NCBI GenBank assembly: GCA_947453205.1
Contig: CANGFT010000026.1
Location: 1 to 52,989, forward strand
DNA: 52,989 nt
Source: Beijerinckiaceae bacterium
GTDB lineage: Bacteria; Pseudomonadota; Alphaproteobacteria; Rhizobiales; Beijerinckiaceae
Direction: 5' to 3'
A program made the position numbers and the translations under genes. Below the pieces are notes generated by a model that worked only from the letters and a program-made list of their open reading frames with translations, was not told the DNA's origin and did no database searches. Shown here one piece after another: positions 23,482 through 32,512 of this stretch (its first letter is position 1; the number at the start of each line of letters is the position of its first letter).

Positions 23482-24612
23482 ATGAGCCGGGAACAAGACC
23501 TCAAGAAGCGACTGCAAAGCGCAAGGGCGGAGATGGCCGCGCAGGGCGTCTCGACCCTCGGCGCATTCTATGGGGCGCAGCACAACATGTTGCGCCCCGA
23601 CCCCATCCTGTTGCTGCTCGACTACCGTTGCCTTGGGCCAAGCGCGCTCATCATTCCCATGCAGGGACCGCCGCAACTGCTTCTGAGCCCGGTCTGGGAT
23701 CTTGCGAGGGCGCGTGAGGCCATCGGCGAGCGCGCCGTCGTGACAGCGATTGAAGAAGACGCCTTGCCCGAGTCCATGGCGGCCGGGATCCTGGCCTGCG
23801 GGGGGGCGCTGGCGCTGGCGGGCGCAGATGTGATGCCGGTGGGTCTGGCGCGGCGGCTGATGGCTGCGCTTGGGGTGAAGCCTGCCGATGGCGCGCCGAT
23901 CATCCGCACTTGCGGGGCGACGCGCGCGCCATTTGAGCTTGACCGCGTCGCACGCGCCGCCGCCATCGCGGATGCAGGCTTTGCGCATCTGTGCGAAATC
24001 GCGCGGCCGGGCATGTGGGAATATGAAATCGCCGCAGAACTCGAATGTGCGATGCAGAAGCTTGGCTCCGAAGACAATTTCGGCCTCATGTCGACCGGCG
24101 ACCATAATGTGGCTGTGCGCGCCGTGCGCGACCGCAAGCTCTGCGCGGGCGATCTCATCGTCAGCGAAATCACGCCATGCAACGGCGGCTATTTCGCGCA
24201 GCTGTGCCGCACCCTGATTTTGGGCGAGCCAAGCGATCTGCAGCGAGAGAAATTCGACCTGCTGCTGCGCGCCGAGGACGCGGGACTCGCCATGGCGAAA
24301 CCCGGCTTGCCGACGAGCGGCATCGCCAAGGCGGTGAACGAGGTCATCGGCGGCGCGGGCTATGCCGATTACTGCCGCCCGCCCTATATGCGCACGCGCG
24401 GCCATGGCCTTGGACTTGGCGGCGTGACGCCCGCCGATCTCAACGAGAGCTCCGGCGGCACGTTGCAGCAGGGCATGACCATGGTGGTGCACCCCAACCA
24501 ATATATCCCGGAAACCGGCTATCTCATGCTCGGCGACACCATCGCCATCACGGACGAGGGCCACAGGCTTTTGACGCAAACGCCGCGTCAGCTCTTTTCG
24601 GCGAGGGCCTGA
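23482..24612 (+). CDS. M24-family (creatinase/prolidase fold) protein lacking metal ligands (M24a, set D)
   Basis: The 376-residue protein has a creatinase-type N-terminal domain and a C-terminal pita-bread domain of peptidase family M24. By alignment with aminopeptidase P, the five metal ligands D, D, H, E, E become Glu229 (SEITPC), Gln240 (FAQLCRT), His308 (RGHGLGLG), His337 (VHPNQY) and Gly351 (LGDTIAIT), so only the His is clearly kept. It is therefore unlikely to be a metallo-aminopeptidase. Creatinase shows that the fold can hydrolyse C-N bonds without metal, a plausible role next to HyuAB. It starts 7 bp after hyuB and ends 2 bp before a second M24-like gene, suggesting a heteromeric pair. 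Confidence 0.85.
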   Translation: MSREQDLKKRLQSARAEMAAQGVSTLGAFYGAQHNMLRPDPILLLLDYRCLGPSALIIPMQGPPQLLLSPVWDLARAREAIGERAVVTAIEEDALPESMAAGILACGGALALAGADVMPVGLARRLMAALGVKPADGAPIIRTCGATRAPFELDRVARAAAIADAGFAHLCEIARPGMWEYEIAAELECAMQKLGSEDNFGLMSTGDHNVAVRAVRDRKLCAGDLIVSEITPCNGGYFAQLCRTLILGEPSDLQREKFDLLLRAEDAGLAMAKPGLPTSGIAKAVNEVIGGAGYADYCRPPYMRTRGHGLGLGGVTPADLNESSGGTLQQGMTMVVHPNQYIPETGYLMLGDTIAITDEGHRLLTQTPRQLFSARA

Positions 24613-24614
24613 CC

Positions 24615-25775
24615 ATGCGCACCATGCATTCCGTCGTCAAACGCGGCGCGCTCTATTGGGACCGCGACCTCAGCCCACCCGACATCTACGCCGAGCGGAT
24701 CGCCGCCATTCAAAAACGCATCGCAAGCCATGGCGACGCCGCATGGCTGCTTGTGGGAGATGTGATCCGCCACGGACATGTCGTCTACGCGACGAATTTC
24801 ATGCCGCGCGTGCGCTCGGCGCTGGTCTTCATTCCCGCCGAGGGCGCCCCTACCCTTTTCGCGAACATCAGCTTGCGCGACATTCCGGCGGCGCAGACCA
24901 TCACCGACATTCAGGACATCCGCGCCTTCAGCCGGCTGCCGAAGGATTTGACCACCTTTCTTGAGGAGCGCCTGCCGCAAGGCGGCGTGGTCGGAACCTG
25001 CGGCGTCGAGGACTGCCTGCCCGCCACGGACTGGTGGGCCATTGAGGAAGCTGCGCCGCTCATTTCATGGCGCCCGCGCGACGCTGAGCTTGTCGCCCTT
25101 CGCGCGCGCAAAGGGGCCTTCGAAGTCGCGGCCATCGAGCGATCGATGGCGCTCGCGGATCTCGCGCTCGACGCCGCCCCCGATCTGCTGCGCCAGGGTC
25201 AGTCCATGCGGGTCGTCATAGCCGAACTCGACCGCCTCGTGCGCAGCCGCGGCGCCGAAGACGTGCGCTTTCTCGTCGCCACCGGCGCGCAGACCAGGCA
25301 AGCCCTGCGGCCCGTTGACGACACGACAGCCCAGCCCGGCGATCAGGTGCTGATCTATTGCGCGGTCCAGAACCAGCGCTATTGGGGCGAAGCAGCGCAG
25401 ACCTATGCGATGGGCGCGGCGAGCGACGCGCAGCGCGCTCTTCACACAAGGGCGCGCCTGGCCCTTGACGCCATGGCGGAGAAGATCGCGCCAGGCGTGC
25501 GCGCCAACGCCCTTGCGGAGGCCGCAGCCGAAGTCCTTGAGGGGGATTACGCCAGCGCAGCCCATTATGGACTTGGAGGCGGCGTCGGCCTCGACGCCCG
25601 CGAGATTTTCGAGATCACTGCGAAAGACGCAAGCCCCATCGACGCCGGCGCCACGGTGGCCCTTCGCATCATGCTCCATGGCGCCGATGGCGGATCCGCC
25701 GTCACCGGCACGCTGCATCTGGGCGGGCAAGGCCCGCGCCTTCTGGGCTGTCGTCACGCGCTGATCGTCGTTTGA
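24615..25775 (+). CDS. Degenerate M24-family protein (M24b, set D)
   Basis: The 386-residue protein begins MRTMHSVVKRGALYWDRDLS at an ATG 2 bp after the M24a stop; the reading frame is open far upstream but that part overlaps M24a. It has a creatinase-type N-terminal domain with HVVYATNFMPRVRSALVFIP and a C-terminal M24-like fold. The metal positions are lost: the first Asp region reads VLIYCAVQNQRYWGEAAQTY, the His region HYGLGGGVGLD has Gly, and the first Glu region reads TVALRIMLHGADGG. It probably does not bind the usual dinuclear metal and may be the structural or regulatory half of a heterodimer with M24a. Confidence 0.75.
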   Translation: MRTMHSVVKRGALYWDRDLSPPDIYAERIAAIQKRIASHGDAAWLLVGDVIRHGHVVYATNFMPRVRSALVFIPAEGAPTLFANISLRDIPAAQTITDIQDIRAFSRLPKDLTTFLEERLPQGGVVGTCGVEDCLPATDWWAIEEAAPLISWRPRDAELVALRARKGAFEVAAIERSMALADLALDAAPDLLRQGQSMRVVIAELDRLVRSRGAEDVRFLVATGAQTRQALRPVDDTTAQPGDQVLIYCAVQNQRYWGEAAQTYAMGAASDAQRALHTRARLALDAMAEKIAPGVRANALAEAAAEVLEGDYASAAHYGLGGGVGLDAREIFEITAKDASPIDAGATVALRIMLHGADGGSAVTGTLHLGGQGPRLLGCRHALIVV

Positions 25776-25791
25776 GGCTGCTGGAGGGATC

Positions 25792-26886
25792 ATGAACGAG
25801 ACACAGCCGCCACCCGGCAAATTCCTGACCGACCCCTATCTTGAGTGGACCAGAGGCGAGGGCATTCCGATCTACGAAGACTTCGGGCTGGACTTGCGCG
25901 CGCTTGAGCTCAAGCATTGGGATCGCCTCGGCGTGCCCGGCTGCATCGCCCATGTGAAGGGGCGCGGGGATTTCATGACGATCTTCGTCATCGAAATTCC
26001 CCCCGGCGGCAAGACGGCGCCTATGCGCCACCTCTACGAAGACGCCGTCATCGTCATCAGCGGCCAGGGCAGCACAACCATTGAGGGCCATGATGGCGTG
26101 AAGCATCATTTCGAATGGGGGCCCCGCTCCGTCTTCGCGCCGCCGCTCAATCTGCGCCATCAGTTCTTCAACGCCTCCGGCCAGCAGCCTGCGCGCCTCG
26201 CCATCTGCTGCAACATGCCGGCGGTCTATAATCTCTTCCGCAGCGAGAACTTCATCTTCAACAACACATCGACATTTCCAGACCGTGAAGGCGACCCCAG
26301 CCATTTCAAGGGCGAGGGCTCGTTCATTCCCGTGCGGCCGGGCAAGCATATGTGGGAGACGAATTTTGTTCCCGATGCGCTCAATCTTGAGCTCAAGACC
26401 TGGGCCGCGCGCGGCGCCAACGCCTCCCATATCCAGCTCATCCTCGCCGACAGCATCCTGCATGCGCATCTGTCGGAAATGTCGGTCGGCACCTACAAGA
26501 AATCCCACCGCCATGGCCCGGATGTTCACGTCTTCTGCCTGTCAGGCGAAGGTTATTCGCTGTTCTGGTATGAGAACGACAAGGATTTCGTGCGCATCGA
26601 CTGGACCGAAGGCTGGGTCTTCGCGCCGCCGGACATGATGTATCACCAGCACTTCAACACAAGCCCCGAAAAGACCCGCTATCTGGCCATCGGCCACGGA
26701 AGCGTGCGCTATCCTTTCACGCAGAACATGTGGAAGGTCTACAGGGGTGTCGATGTCGATGTGAAAAGCGGCGGCAACCAGATCGAATACAGGGATCAGG
26801 ATCCGCGGGTGCATCAGATCTTTCTCGATGAAATGGCCAAGAAGGGGATCACCCCGCGCATGGACGCCTATTTTCAGTCGGACTGA
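25792..26886 (+). CDS. Bicupin protein (two cupin domains)
   Basis: The 364-residue protein has two cupin barrels. The N-terminal one (about residues 60-145) contains APMRHLYEDAVIVISGQGS and LRHQFFNAS; the C-terminal one (about 235-310) contains SHRHGPDVHVFCLSGEGYS and MYHQHFNTS. The second barrel keeps a clear His-rich metal site and the first has a partial one. Such bicupins include ring-cleaving dioxygenases (gentisate 1,2-dioxygenase type) as well as isomerases and binding proteins; the exact activity is unknown. The ATG follows CTGGAGGGATC and sits 16 bp after M24b, so it belongs to the operon. Set F encodes two single cupins that together correspond to this arrangement. Confidence 0.85.
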   Translation: MNETQPPPGKFLTDPYLEWTRGEGIPIYEDFGLDLRALELKHWDRLGVPGCIAHVKGRGDFMTIFVIEIPPGGKTAPMRHLYEDAVIVISGQGSTTIEGHDGVKHHFEWGPRSVFAPPLNLRHQFFNASGQQPARLAICCNMPAVYNLFRSENFIFNNTSTFPDREGDPSHFKGEGSFIPVRPGKHMWETNFVPDALNLELKTWAARGANASHIQLILADSILHAHLSEMSVGTYKKSHRHGPDVHVFCLSGEGYSLFWYENDKDFVRIDWTEGWVFAPPDMMYHQHFNTSPEKTRYLAIGHGSVRYPFTQNMWKVYRGVDVDVKSGGNQIEYRDQDPRVHQIFLDEMAKKGITPRMDAYFQSD

Positions 26887-26936
26887 AGCATATTCAACAA
26901 GGGTGCGCGGACAAGCGCCACAAGGGAGGCGACGAC

Positions 26937-27977
26937 GTGCGGCGCTTGCGACATCTGGCGACCATTCTGGGTCTTTGCGCCCTCACGCCCGGCCTCTCCT
27001 CGGCCGCCATGGCCGATGCGGTGGCGGATTTCTATCGGGCCAAAACCCTTGAGATCATGGTCGGGACAGGCCCAGGCGGGGGCTATGACGCCAATGCGCG
27101 CCTTGTGGCGCGGCATATGGGGCGCTTCATTCCGGGCGCGCCGAAAATCATCGTCTCAAACGTGCCAGGCGGGGGCGGGATCACCGCGGCGAACAAGCTG
27201 TTCAACGTCTCGCCACGCGATGGGCTCTCCATCGGCACCTTCAGCAATGCGCTGCTGACGCTGCCCTTGATCAGCCCCGCCGCCACGCGCTTCGACGCCA
27301 CCAAATTCACCTGGATCGGCAGCCTTGCGCGTGAAGACGGCGTCTGCATCACTTCAAAAGCCTCCAATGTCGCAACATGGGATCAGCTTGCGCGCAAGGA
27401 GATCATAGCCGGGACGACGGCGCCGGGCACAACGACCCATGTCTACGCCGCGCTGCTTGCAAACCTGTTCTCAGGGAAATTGCGCCTCATTTCCGGCTAC
27501 CCCGATGGAGGCTCAGTGGTGCTGGCCTTCACGCGCGGCGAAGTGCAGGCGCTTTGCCAGACCTATTCGAGCCTGAATGTGCTGCATCCCGAATGGCTGG
27601 CGCAGCGCCAGGTCAATCCCATCGTCGCCATCGGCCTCAACCGCATTCCCGCCCTCAAGGACATTCCCGCGATCATGGAGTTCACGCGCTCGGAAAACGA
27701 ACGCGACATCGTGCGGATTCTGGTGGCGCCTACCGCCGCTGGACGACCCTTCGCAGCGCCGCCCGGAATCACTGAGGATCGCGCGGCGGCCCTGCGCACG
27801 GCCTTCAAACAGATGAGCGGCGACGCGGAGTTTCTCGCGGACGCCGCCCAGGCGCGCATCGAGGTTCAGATCATGGGCGGGGCTGAGATCAGCAGCCTGC
27901 TCGATGATGTGTCGAAAACGGATCAGGCTATCCTTGAACAGGTCAGGCGCATCGTCGAGCCTGCCTCCGCCAAATGA
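26937..27977 (+). CDS. Bug/TctC-family periplasmic solute receptor (set D, first)
   Basis: The 346-residue protein starts with GTG, preceded by GGGAGG, and has a signal peptide (MRRLRHLATILGLCALTPGL, cleavage near AMA). Bug motifs are DFYRAKTLEIMVGTGPGGGYDANARL and NVPGGGGITAANKLFNVSPRDG. It lies 50 bp after the bicupin gene in set D. Together with the second set D receptor (29508-30635) it replaces the ABC importer found in set E. Confidence 0.88.
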   Translation: MRRLRHLATILGLCALTPGLSSAAMADAVADFYRAKTLEIMVGTGPGGGYDANARLVARHMGRFIPGAPKIIVSNVPGGGGITAANKLFNVSPRDGLSIGTFSNALLTLPLISPAATRFDATKFTWIGSLAREDGVCITSKASNVATWDQLARKEIIAGTTAPGTTTHVYAALLANLFSGKLRLISGYPDGGSVVLAFTRGEVQALCQTYSSLNVLHPEWLAQRQVNPIVAIGLNRIPALKDIPAIMEFTRSENERDIVRILVAPTAAGRPFAAPPGITEDRAAALRTAFKQMSGDAEFLADAAQARIEVQIMGGAEISSLLDDVSKTDQAILEQVRRIVEPASAK

Positions 27978-28092
27978 GGCGCCGGGGGCCGCGCCCTTGC
28001 AAGCGGCCCGCCCAGCCCATAATCTTCACACATGAAACCGCGCCTTTCGGCATGGCGCGGCGTTTCGCAAAACAGACATCATCGGGGGGACC

Positions 28093-29439
28093 ATGGGCTC
28101 GCTCACGCAGGACATAGGCGCTTTCATTGCGGGACTGCGCTACGAGGACGCGCCTGCGGTCGCGACCCCCATCATCCGCAACGGCTTCACCGATTTTGTC
28201 GCGACCGTCGTGCTAGGCCGCAACGACGAGGTCACGACCTGCGTGCGCGACACGCTGGTCGGCCGAAACGAAGACCCCGAGGCGCGCATCCTCCTCAGCG
28301 CCACCCGCAAAAGCGGGCCATCAGCCGCACTTGTGAACGGAACGGCGAGCCATTCGCAGGACTATGACGACGTCGGCCTTGTCGGCATCCAGCCGACCCA
28401 TCCTTCCGCGTCCATCGCACCCGCCATTTTCGCCGAGGCTGAAAGCCTGCAATGCGATGGCAAGGCGATGATCCGCGCCTATGTGGCGGCCTTCGAGGTC
28501 TGGGGCGAACTCGCCTCCCGCGATCCCGATCAGGTCCACCTCAAGGGCTGGCATCCCACCGGCACTTTCGGCGCCATCGCGGCGGCTGCGGGCGCCGCCA
28601 GCCTGCGCGGCCTTTCCGCCAATCAAGCCGCCAACGCCGTCGCCCTCGCCGCCAGCATGGCCTCGGGCGTCATCGCCAATTTCGGCTCCATGGCCAAGCC
28701 CTATCATGCCGGTCGCTCGGGCCAGAGCGGCGTCATCGCGGCGCGGCTGGCGGCGGCGGGCATGACCGCGTCGCGCGATGCGCTGGAATCGCCGCTTGGT
28801 TTCCTTGCGGCCATTTCGCCCAAGGGCCGGGCCGACCTCGACAGCCCCGTGCAGTTCCACAAGCGTTGGTTCATGGAAAGCCATGGGCTCGGCTTCAAGC
28901 TCTTCCCCATGTGCTATGGCGCGCACCGCGCGCTCGACGGCATGTTCACGCTGCTGGGCAAGACGCCTTTCGTGGCGGATGAAGTCGAGCGCATAGAGGT
29001 GGAGTCCAACCAGGGACAATTCTCTAACCTCGTTCAAACCAATCCGCAGAATGTGCTCGACGCGAAATTCAGCATGGAGTTCGCCATGGCCTGCGCCGTC
29101 ATCGCAAAGCGCTGCACGCGGGCCGAGTTCACCCTGGACTTTGTCCACCGCGCCGATGTGCGCGCCCTGATGTCGCGGGTGAAGCGCGTAGTCATCGACT
29201 CCCAGGGCCATGAGGGCGACGGGCTCATCGTTCACCTCAGGGATGGACGGCGCCTTGAGCAGCGCTTCACCTTTCCGCTCGGCCATGCGCGCCGCCCTGC
29301 GCCGGCGGAAGCTTTCTGGACGAAGTTCGCGGATTGTGTGGACGGCGCCTTCGCGCCCGGCCTTGATCGCCAACTTTTCGACCAGCTGCAGTCCATCGAG
29401 CGACTTAACAGCCTCAGCGACCTGCCCGTCGCCAAATAG
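28093..29439 (+). CDS. MmgE/PrpD family protein (set D)
   Basis: The 448-residue protein belongs to the MmgE/PrpD family, whose characterised members include 2-methylcitrate dehydratase, cis-aconitate decarboxylase and iminodisuccinate epimerase. Landmarks are NGTASHSQDYDDVGLVG near residue 85, QPTHPSASIAPAIFA, GWHPTGTFGAIAAAAGAA near 155, and AKPYHAGRSGQSGVIAARLA near 200. GGGGGGACC precedes the ATG. A gap of 115 bp separates it from the Bug gene, so an internal promoter is possible. A second family member occurs in set E. Confidence 0.9.
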   Translation: MGSLTQDIGAFIAGLRYEDAPAVATPIIRNGFTDFVATVVLGRNDEVTTCVRDTLVGRNEDPEARILLSATRKSGPSAALVNGTASHSQDYDDVGLVGIQPTHPSASIAPAIFAEAESLQCDGKAMIRAYVAAFEVWGELASRDPDQVHLKGWHPTGTFGAIAAAAGAASLRGLSANQAANAVALAASMASGVIANFGSMAKPYHAGRSGQSGVIAARLAAAGMTASRDALESPLGFLAAISPKGRADLDSPVQFHKRWFMESHGLGFKLFPMCYGAHRALDGMFTLLGKTPFVADEVERIEVESNQGQFSNLVQTNPQNVLDAKFSMEFAMACAVIAKRCTRAEFTLDFVHRADVRALMSRVKRVVIDSQGHEGDGLIVHLRDGRRLEQRFTFPLGHARRPAPAEAFWTKFADCVDGAFAPGLDRQLFDQLQSIERLNSLSDLPVAK

Positions 29440-29507
29440 GCTTGCTTGAAGCCGCCACAGCCCATCTGATGATTTTAAAAACAAAAAAGCCACGGGAGAT
29501 ATGTTCC

Positions 29508-30635
29508 ATGAAGCTCTCCACCAAGCTTGGATGCTTAGTCGCGGCGGGAACGCTGGCCTGCGCATTCGCCGCGCAAGCGCAGACTCAGGCGCAGACTGGC
29601 GACGCCGCCGAGATCTTTCGCGGCAAGACCGTCACCTTCTTCATCAACTTCACGCCGGGCGGATCGACCGATGTTGAGGGGCGGGTTCTCGCCCGCCATC
29701 TTGGCGCGCATATTCCGGGCAAGCCTGCCGTCATCGTGCAGAACATGGGCGGCGCCGGCGGCTCGATCGGCACCAACTATCTTGGACAGGTGGCCAAGCC
29801 CGACGGGCTGACGCTGGGCTATCTCACCGCATCGGTCGGCAAACAGGCGCTTGGCGAAGCCGAACTTAAGGTCGACCTCAGGGGCCTCGAATTTATTGGC
29901 AATGTCCCCGACGTCAACGTCACCTATATCCGCACCGATGTTCCCCCGGGCATCTCCGTTCCCGCAGACATCATGAAGACCAAGGGTTTCTGGATCGGCG
30001 GACTGACGCCCGACAGCCCGAAAGACCTCGCCGAGCGCCTGCAGTTGGAGATGCTCGGAATCGAGCACAAATATCTCTCGGGGTACAAGGGCTCGCCTGA
30101 AGCGCGGTTCGCGGTGCAGCAGAACGAGATCCAGTTCTACAACGAGGGGCTCGCCTCCTACCGCGCCGCCATCGAGCCCGGCATCGTCAAGAATGGAACG
30201 GTGATTCCCGTTTGGTATGATCCGCTGGAGGAGGGGGGCAAACTCCTCGCCGCCAAAGCTGCGGAAGGCATTCCCGCCCGCCCCTTCCATGAATTCTATG
30301 AAAGTGTGAAGGGTCCGGGCTCCCTGCCGAATGATCTGCGCTGGCAAGCCTATCTGCGGATCAACCAGCTCAGCACAAGCTTCCTGCGCGTGCTCATGAT
30401 GCCGCCGAAAACGCCCCCCGCGGCGGTGAACGCCATGCGGCAGGCCCTCATCGACACTTTCGACGATCCCGCCTATCAGGCGGACGCGAAACAGACCTTC
30501 AACAATATCCCTGAGTTCCGGAGCGGCGATGCGCAAAAGGCGGCGCTTTATGGCGTGCTGGGTCCGCGCCCCGGCGTGCAGGAGTTCATCGCCGACTACA
30601 TCGCAAAGGGCTACCGCTCGGTCGGCAAGAAATGA
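29508..30635 (+). CDS. Bug/TctC-like periplasmic solute receptor, long variant (set D, second)
   Basis: The 375-residue protein begins MKLSTKLGCLVAAGTLACAF with cleavage near AAQAQ. The ATG at 29508 has GGGAGAT upstream; an earlier ATG at 29442 would place 22 residues before the signal peptide. Receptor landmarks are FRGKTVTFFINFTPGGSTDVEGRVLA and NMGGAGGSIGTNYLGQVAKPDG. It is about 30 residues longer than the other receptors here and more divergent, with a C-terminal extension (GPRPGVQEFIADYIAKGYRS), suggesting a different ligand class. It lies 23 bp before the dioxygenase gene. Confidence 0.85.
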   Translation: MKLSTKLGCLVAAGTLACAFAAQAQTQAQTGDAAEIFRGKTVTFFINFTPGGSTDVEGRVLARHLGAHIPGKPAVIVQNMGGAGGSIGTNYLGQVAKPDGLTLGYLTASVGKQALGEAELKVDLRGLEFIGNVPDVNVTYIRTDVPPGISVPADIMKTKGFWIGGLTPDSPKDLAERLQLEMLGIEHKYLSGYKGSPEARFAVQQNEIQFYNEGLASYRAAIEPGIVKNGTVIPVWYDPLEEGGKLLAAKAAEGIPARPFHEFYESVKGPGSLPNDLRWQAYLRINQLSTSFLRVLMMPPKTPPAAVNAMRQALIDTFDDPAYQADAKQTFNNIPEFRSGDAQKAALYGVLGPRPGVQEFIADYIAKGYRSVGKK

Positions 30636-30658
30636 ATGAAGAAATAAGGAGAAAGCCC

Positions 30659-31711
30659 ATGGTTGGCGTTTACGAGCATCCCGCGGACTGGCGCGGTCCC
30701 GATCTGGCGCAGCGCAGCGACTGGGTCCATCACTTCACGCCAGCCGAAGTCTCGGAAATCTCCGCCGCCCTCAGGCATGCCCGCATGCTCGGCAAGACCA
30801 TGCCGACGCTGACGCGGGAGGATTTCCCTCTGCCCACCGTGAGCCTTCAACTGGAACACGCCCGACAGGTGCTTGAAGAGGGGGTCGGCATCTTTCAGTT
30901 TCGCGGCTTCGACGTCGCCCCCTTCAGCAAGGATGACCTGCGGCTCATCTACTGGGGCCTTGGCAAACATATGGGCACGGTCGTGTCCCAAAGCTCGGAT
31001 GGCGATCTTCTGGGCGATGTGCGCAACATCGGCCTCGACATCATGAGCCCCAAGGGACGCGGCTATAAAACTAATCAGAAGCTCTCCTTTCATACGGACA
31101 GCTGCGACGTCGTCGCGCTTTTCGTGATGCGCACCGCGAGGGAAGGTGGGCTCAGCCTCATCGCCAGCTCGGTCGCGATCCACAACGAAATCGCGCGCAA
31201 GCGGCCCGATCTGCTGGAGGTTCTTTACCAGCCTTTCCCCTGGAGCTGGCAGACGCAGGAAGCGCCGGGCGACCGGCCCTGGTATTTCCAGCCGATCTTC
31301 TCGATGTGCGAGGGCAAGATCTCCTGCCGCTACATCCGCGGCCATATCCGCAACAGCCAGCTCTACGACGACGCGCCGCGCCTGACGCCGCAGCAGATCG
31401 AGGCGATGGATTATTATGACTCGCTCTCAGCAAGCCCTGATTTCCATCTGACCTTCATGTTCGAACCAGGCGATGTGCAGTTCGTGAACAATCACACCTG
31501 CCTTCATTCGCGCACGGCCTATACGGACTGGCCCGAGCCCGACCGCTATCGCCACCTCCTGCGCATGTGGCTGGCGACGCCCAACTCCCGCCCCCTCGCC
31601 GAGGGCATGGGAACCATCTATCGCGACCGTTCGCGCGGCGCGGTGCGTGGCGGCTTTCCTACGCGCACGGGCGGATATATCTACGAGTCCAAGGGCTCGC
31701 TGTCGGACTGA
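30659..31711 (+). CDS. TauD/TfdA-type Fe(II)/2-oxoglutarate dioxygenase-like protein (set D)
   Basis: The 350-residue protein has the jelly-roll dioxygenase signature: the HxD pair in KLSFHTDSCDVVALF near residue 145, the distal His in NNHTCLHSRTAYTDW near 275, and the 2-oxoglutarate-binding Arg in RHLLRMWLATP. It is longer than TauD (about 280 residues) owing to N- and C-terminal extensions. The ATG at 30659 has AAGGAG at the right spacing; an ATG nine codons earlier does not. It is the last gene of set D. Such enzymes hydroxylate substrates next to a heteroatom and so release sulfite, amines or phenols; the substrate here is unknown. Confidence 0.85.
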   Translation: MVGVYEHPADWRGPDLAQRSDWVHHFTPAEVSEISAALRHARMLGKTMPTLTREDFPLPTVSLQLEHARQVLEEGVGIFQFRGFDVAPFSKDDLRLIYWGLGKHMGTVVSQSSDGDLLGDVRNIGLDIMSPKGRGYKTNQKLSFHTDSCDVVALFVMRTAREGGLSLIASSVAIHNEIARKRPDLLEVLYQPFPWSWQTQEAPGDRPWYFQPIFSMCEGKISCRYIRGHIRNSQLYDDAPRLTPQQIEAMDYYDSLSASPDFHLTFMFEPGDVQFVNNHTCLHSRTAYTDWPEPDRYRHLLRMWLATPNSRPLAEGMGTIYRDRSRGAVRGGFPTRTGGYIYESKGSLSD

Positions 31712-31721
31712 TGGAATGGAC

Positions 31722-31753
31722 GGGCGGTTTCCTCGCCAAAGGCGGAGCCGCCC
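31722..31753. terminator. Hairpin in the convergent gap between sets D and E
   Basis: GGGCGG at 31722-31727 pairs with CCGCCC at 31748-31753, and an inner stem CGCC-AAA-GGCG (31734-31744) stacks inside. The structure fills the 42-bp gap between two convergent operons, the usual place of a shared terminator. It lacks a T-run on either strand, so intrinsic termination is not certain. Confidence 0.35.
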
Positions 31754-32512
31754 TCACCGCCATTTGCTGAAACGCTTCTCCAGCCGCCGCATGCTCTCAT
31801 TGATGACGATGGCCATGATGGCCAGGGCGCCGATCAGCGCATAGAGCTTGTCGGGCTGAAAGGTTTCGCTGAAGCGCCGCGTGAAATGGCCGACGCCGCC
31901 GGCGGAGGCGTAGAGCTCCGCCAGCAACACCCCGAGCAGCGCCGCTGTGGAGGCGAGGCGCATGCCTGTGAACAGGCTCGGCACAAGATAGGGCAGAGTG
32001 ATGCGGCGGAAGATCTGCGCGCGCGTGGCGCCCATGGAGGCTGCGCTCGTCAGCAGGATCGGCTTGATGCCCTGCACGCCCGCAATCACGCTCACCGCCA
32101 CCGGAAACATGCCATGGCTCACGCCAAAGGCGATCTTCGAGGCAGGACCATTGCCGAAATAGAGCACGAAGAGCGGCAGGATCGTGATCTGCGGAATGGC
32201 GTAAAGCAGCAGCAGAACCGGCATGAAGGTCTGGTAGGTGAATTTGCTCATGGCGATGGACAGGCCAAGCACTAGCCCCAGCGCGAGGGAGAGGATGAAG
32301 GCGAGCGCCAGCACGCCGCTTGTCGTCAGCAGCGCGCGACGAACCTCCGGTTCATAGAAGATCTCGTGCCCGCTCATCACCACCTTCGAGAAGGGGCTGA
32401 AGAAGAGCGAGGTTCCCATGCGCCCGAATATCTCCCAGAGGATGAGAAGTCCGATGATGACGGCTATGCGCGTGACCATGGGGTGCGGCAGTCGGCTGGA
32501 TTGCAGGCTCAT
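31754..32512 (-). CDS. ABC transporter permease, NitT/TauT type (set E, second)
   Basis: The 252-residue membrane protein has about six transmembrane segments and the permease coupling motif region FRRITLPYLVPSLFTGMRLA near residue 170. It starts with an ATG overlapping the stop of the preceding permease gene (ATGA). With the other permease, the ATPase and the NMT1-like receptor it forms a complete importer of the nitrate/taurine/aliphatic-sulfonate/pyrimidine type. It is the last gene of set E. Confidence 0.88.
   Translation of the reverse strand: MSLQSSRLPHPMVTRIAVIIGLLILWEIFGRMGTSLFFSPFSKVVMSGHEIFYEPEVRRALLTTSGVLALAFILSLALGLVLGLSIAMSKFTYQTFMPVLLLLYAIPQITILPLFVLYFGNGPASKIAFGVSHGMFPVAVSVIAGVQGIKPILLTSAASMGATRAQIFRRITLPYLVPSLFTGMRLASTAALLGVLLAELYASAGGVGHFTRRFSETFQPDKLYALIGALAIMAIVINESMRRLEKRFSKWR

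Noticed and set aside
24177-24614. Extended start for the second M24 gene of set D
   Set aside because: The upstream part of the frame overlaps M24a completely and is Arg-rich shadow sequence; the ATG at 24615 matches the paralogue start.
19660-31711. Set D as a creatinine or hydantoin degradation operon with named genes
   Set aside because: HyuAB and creatinase-fold proteins invite this reading, but the M24 active sites do not match creatinase clearly and the HyuB signature is atypical, so no substrate or gene symbols are assigned.
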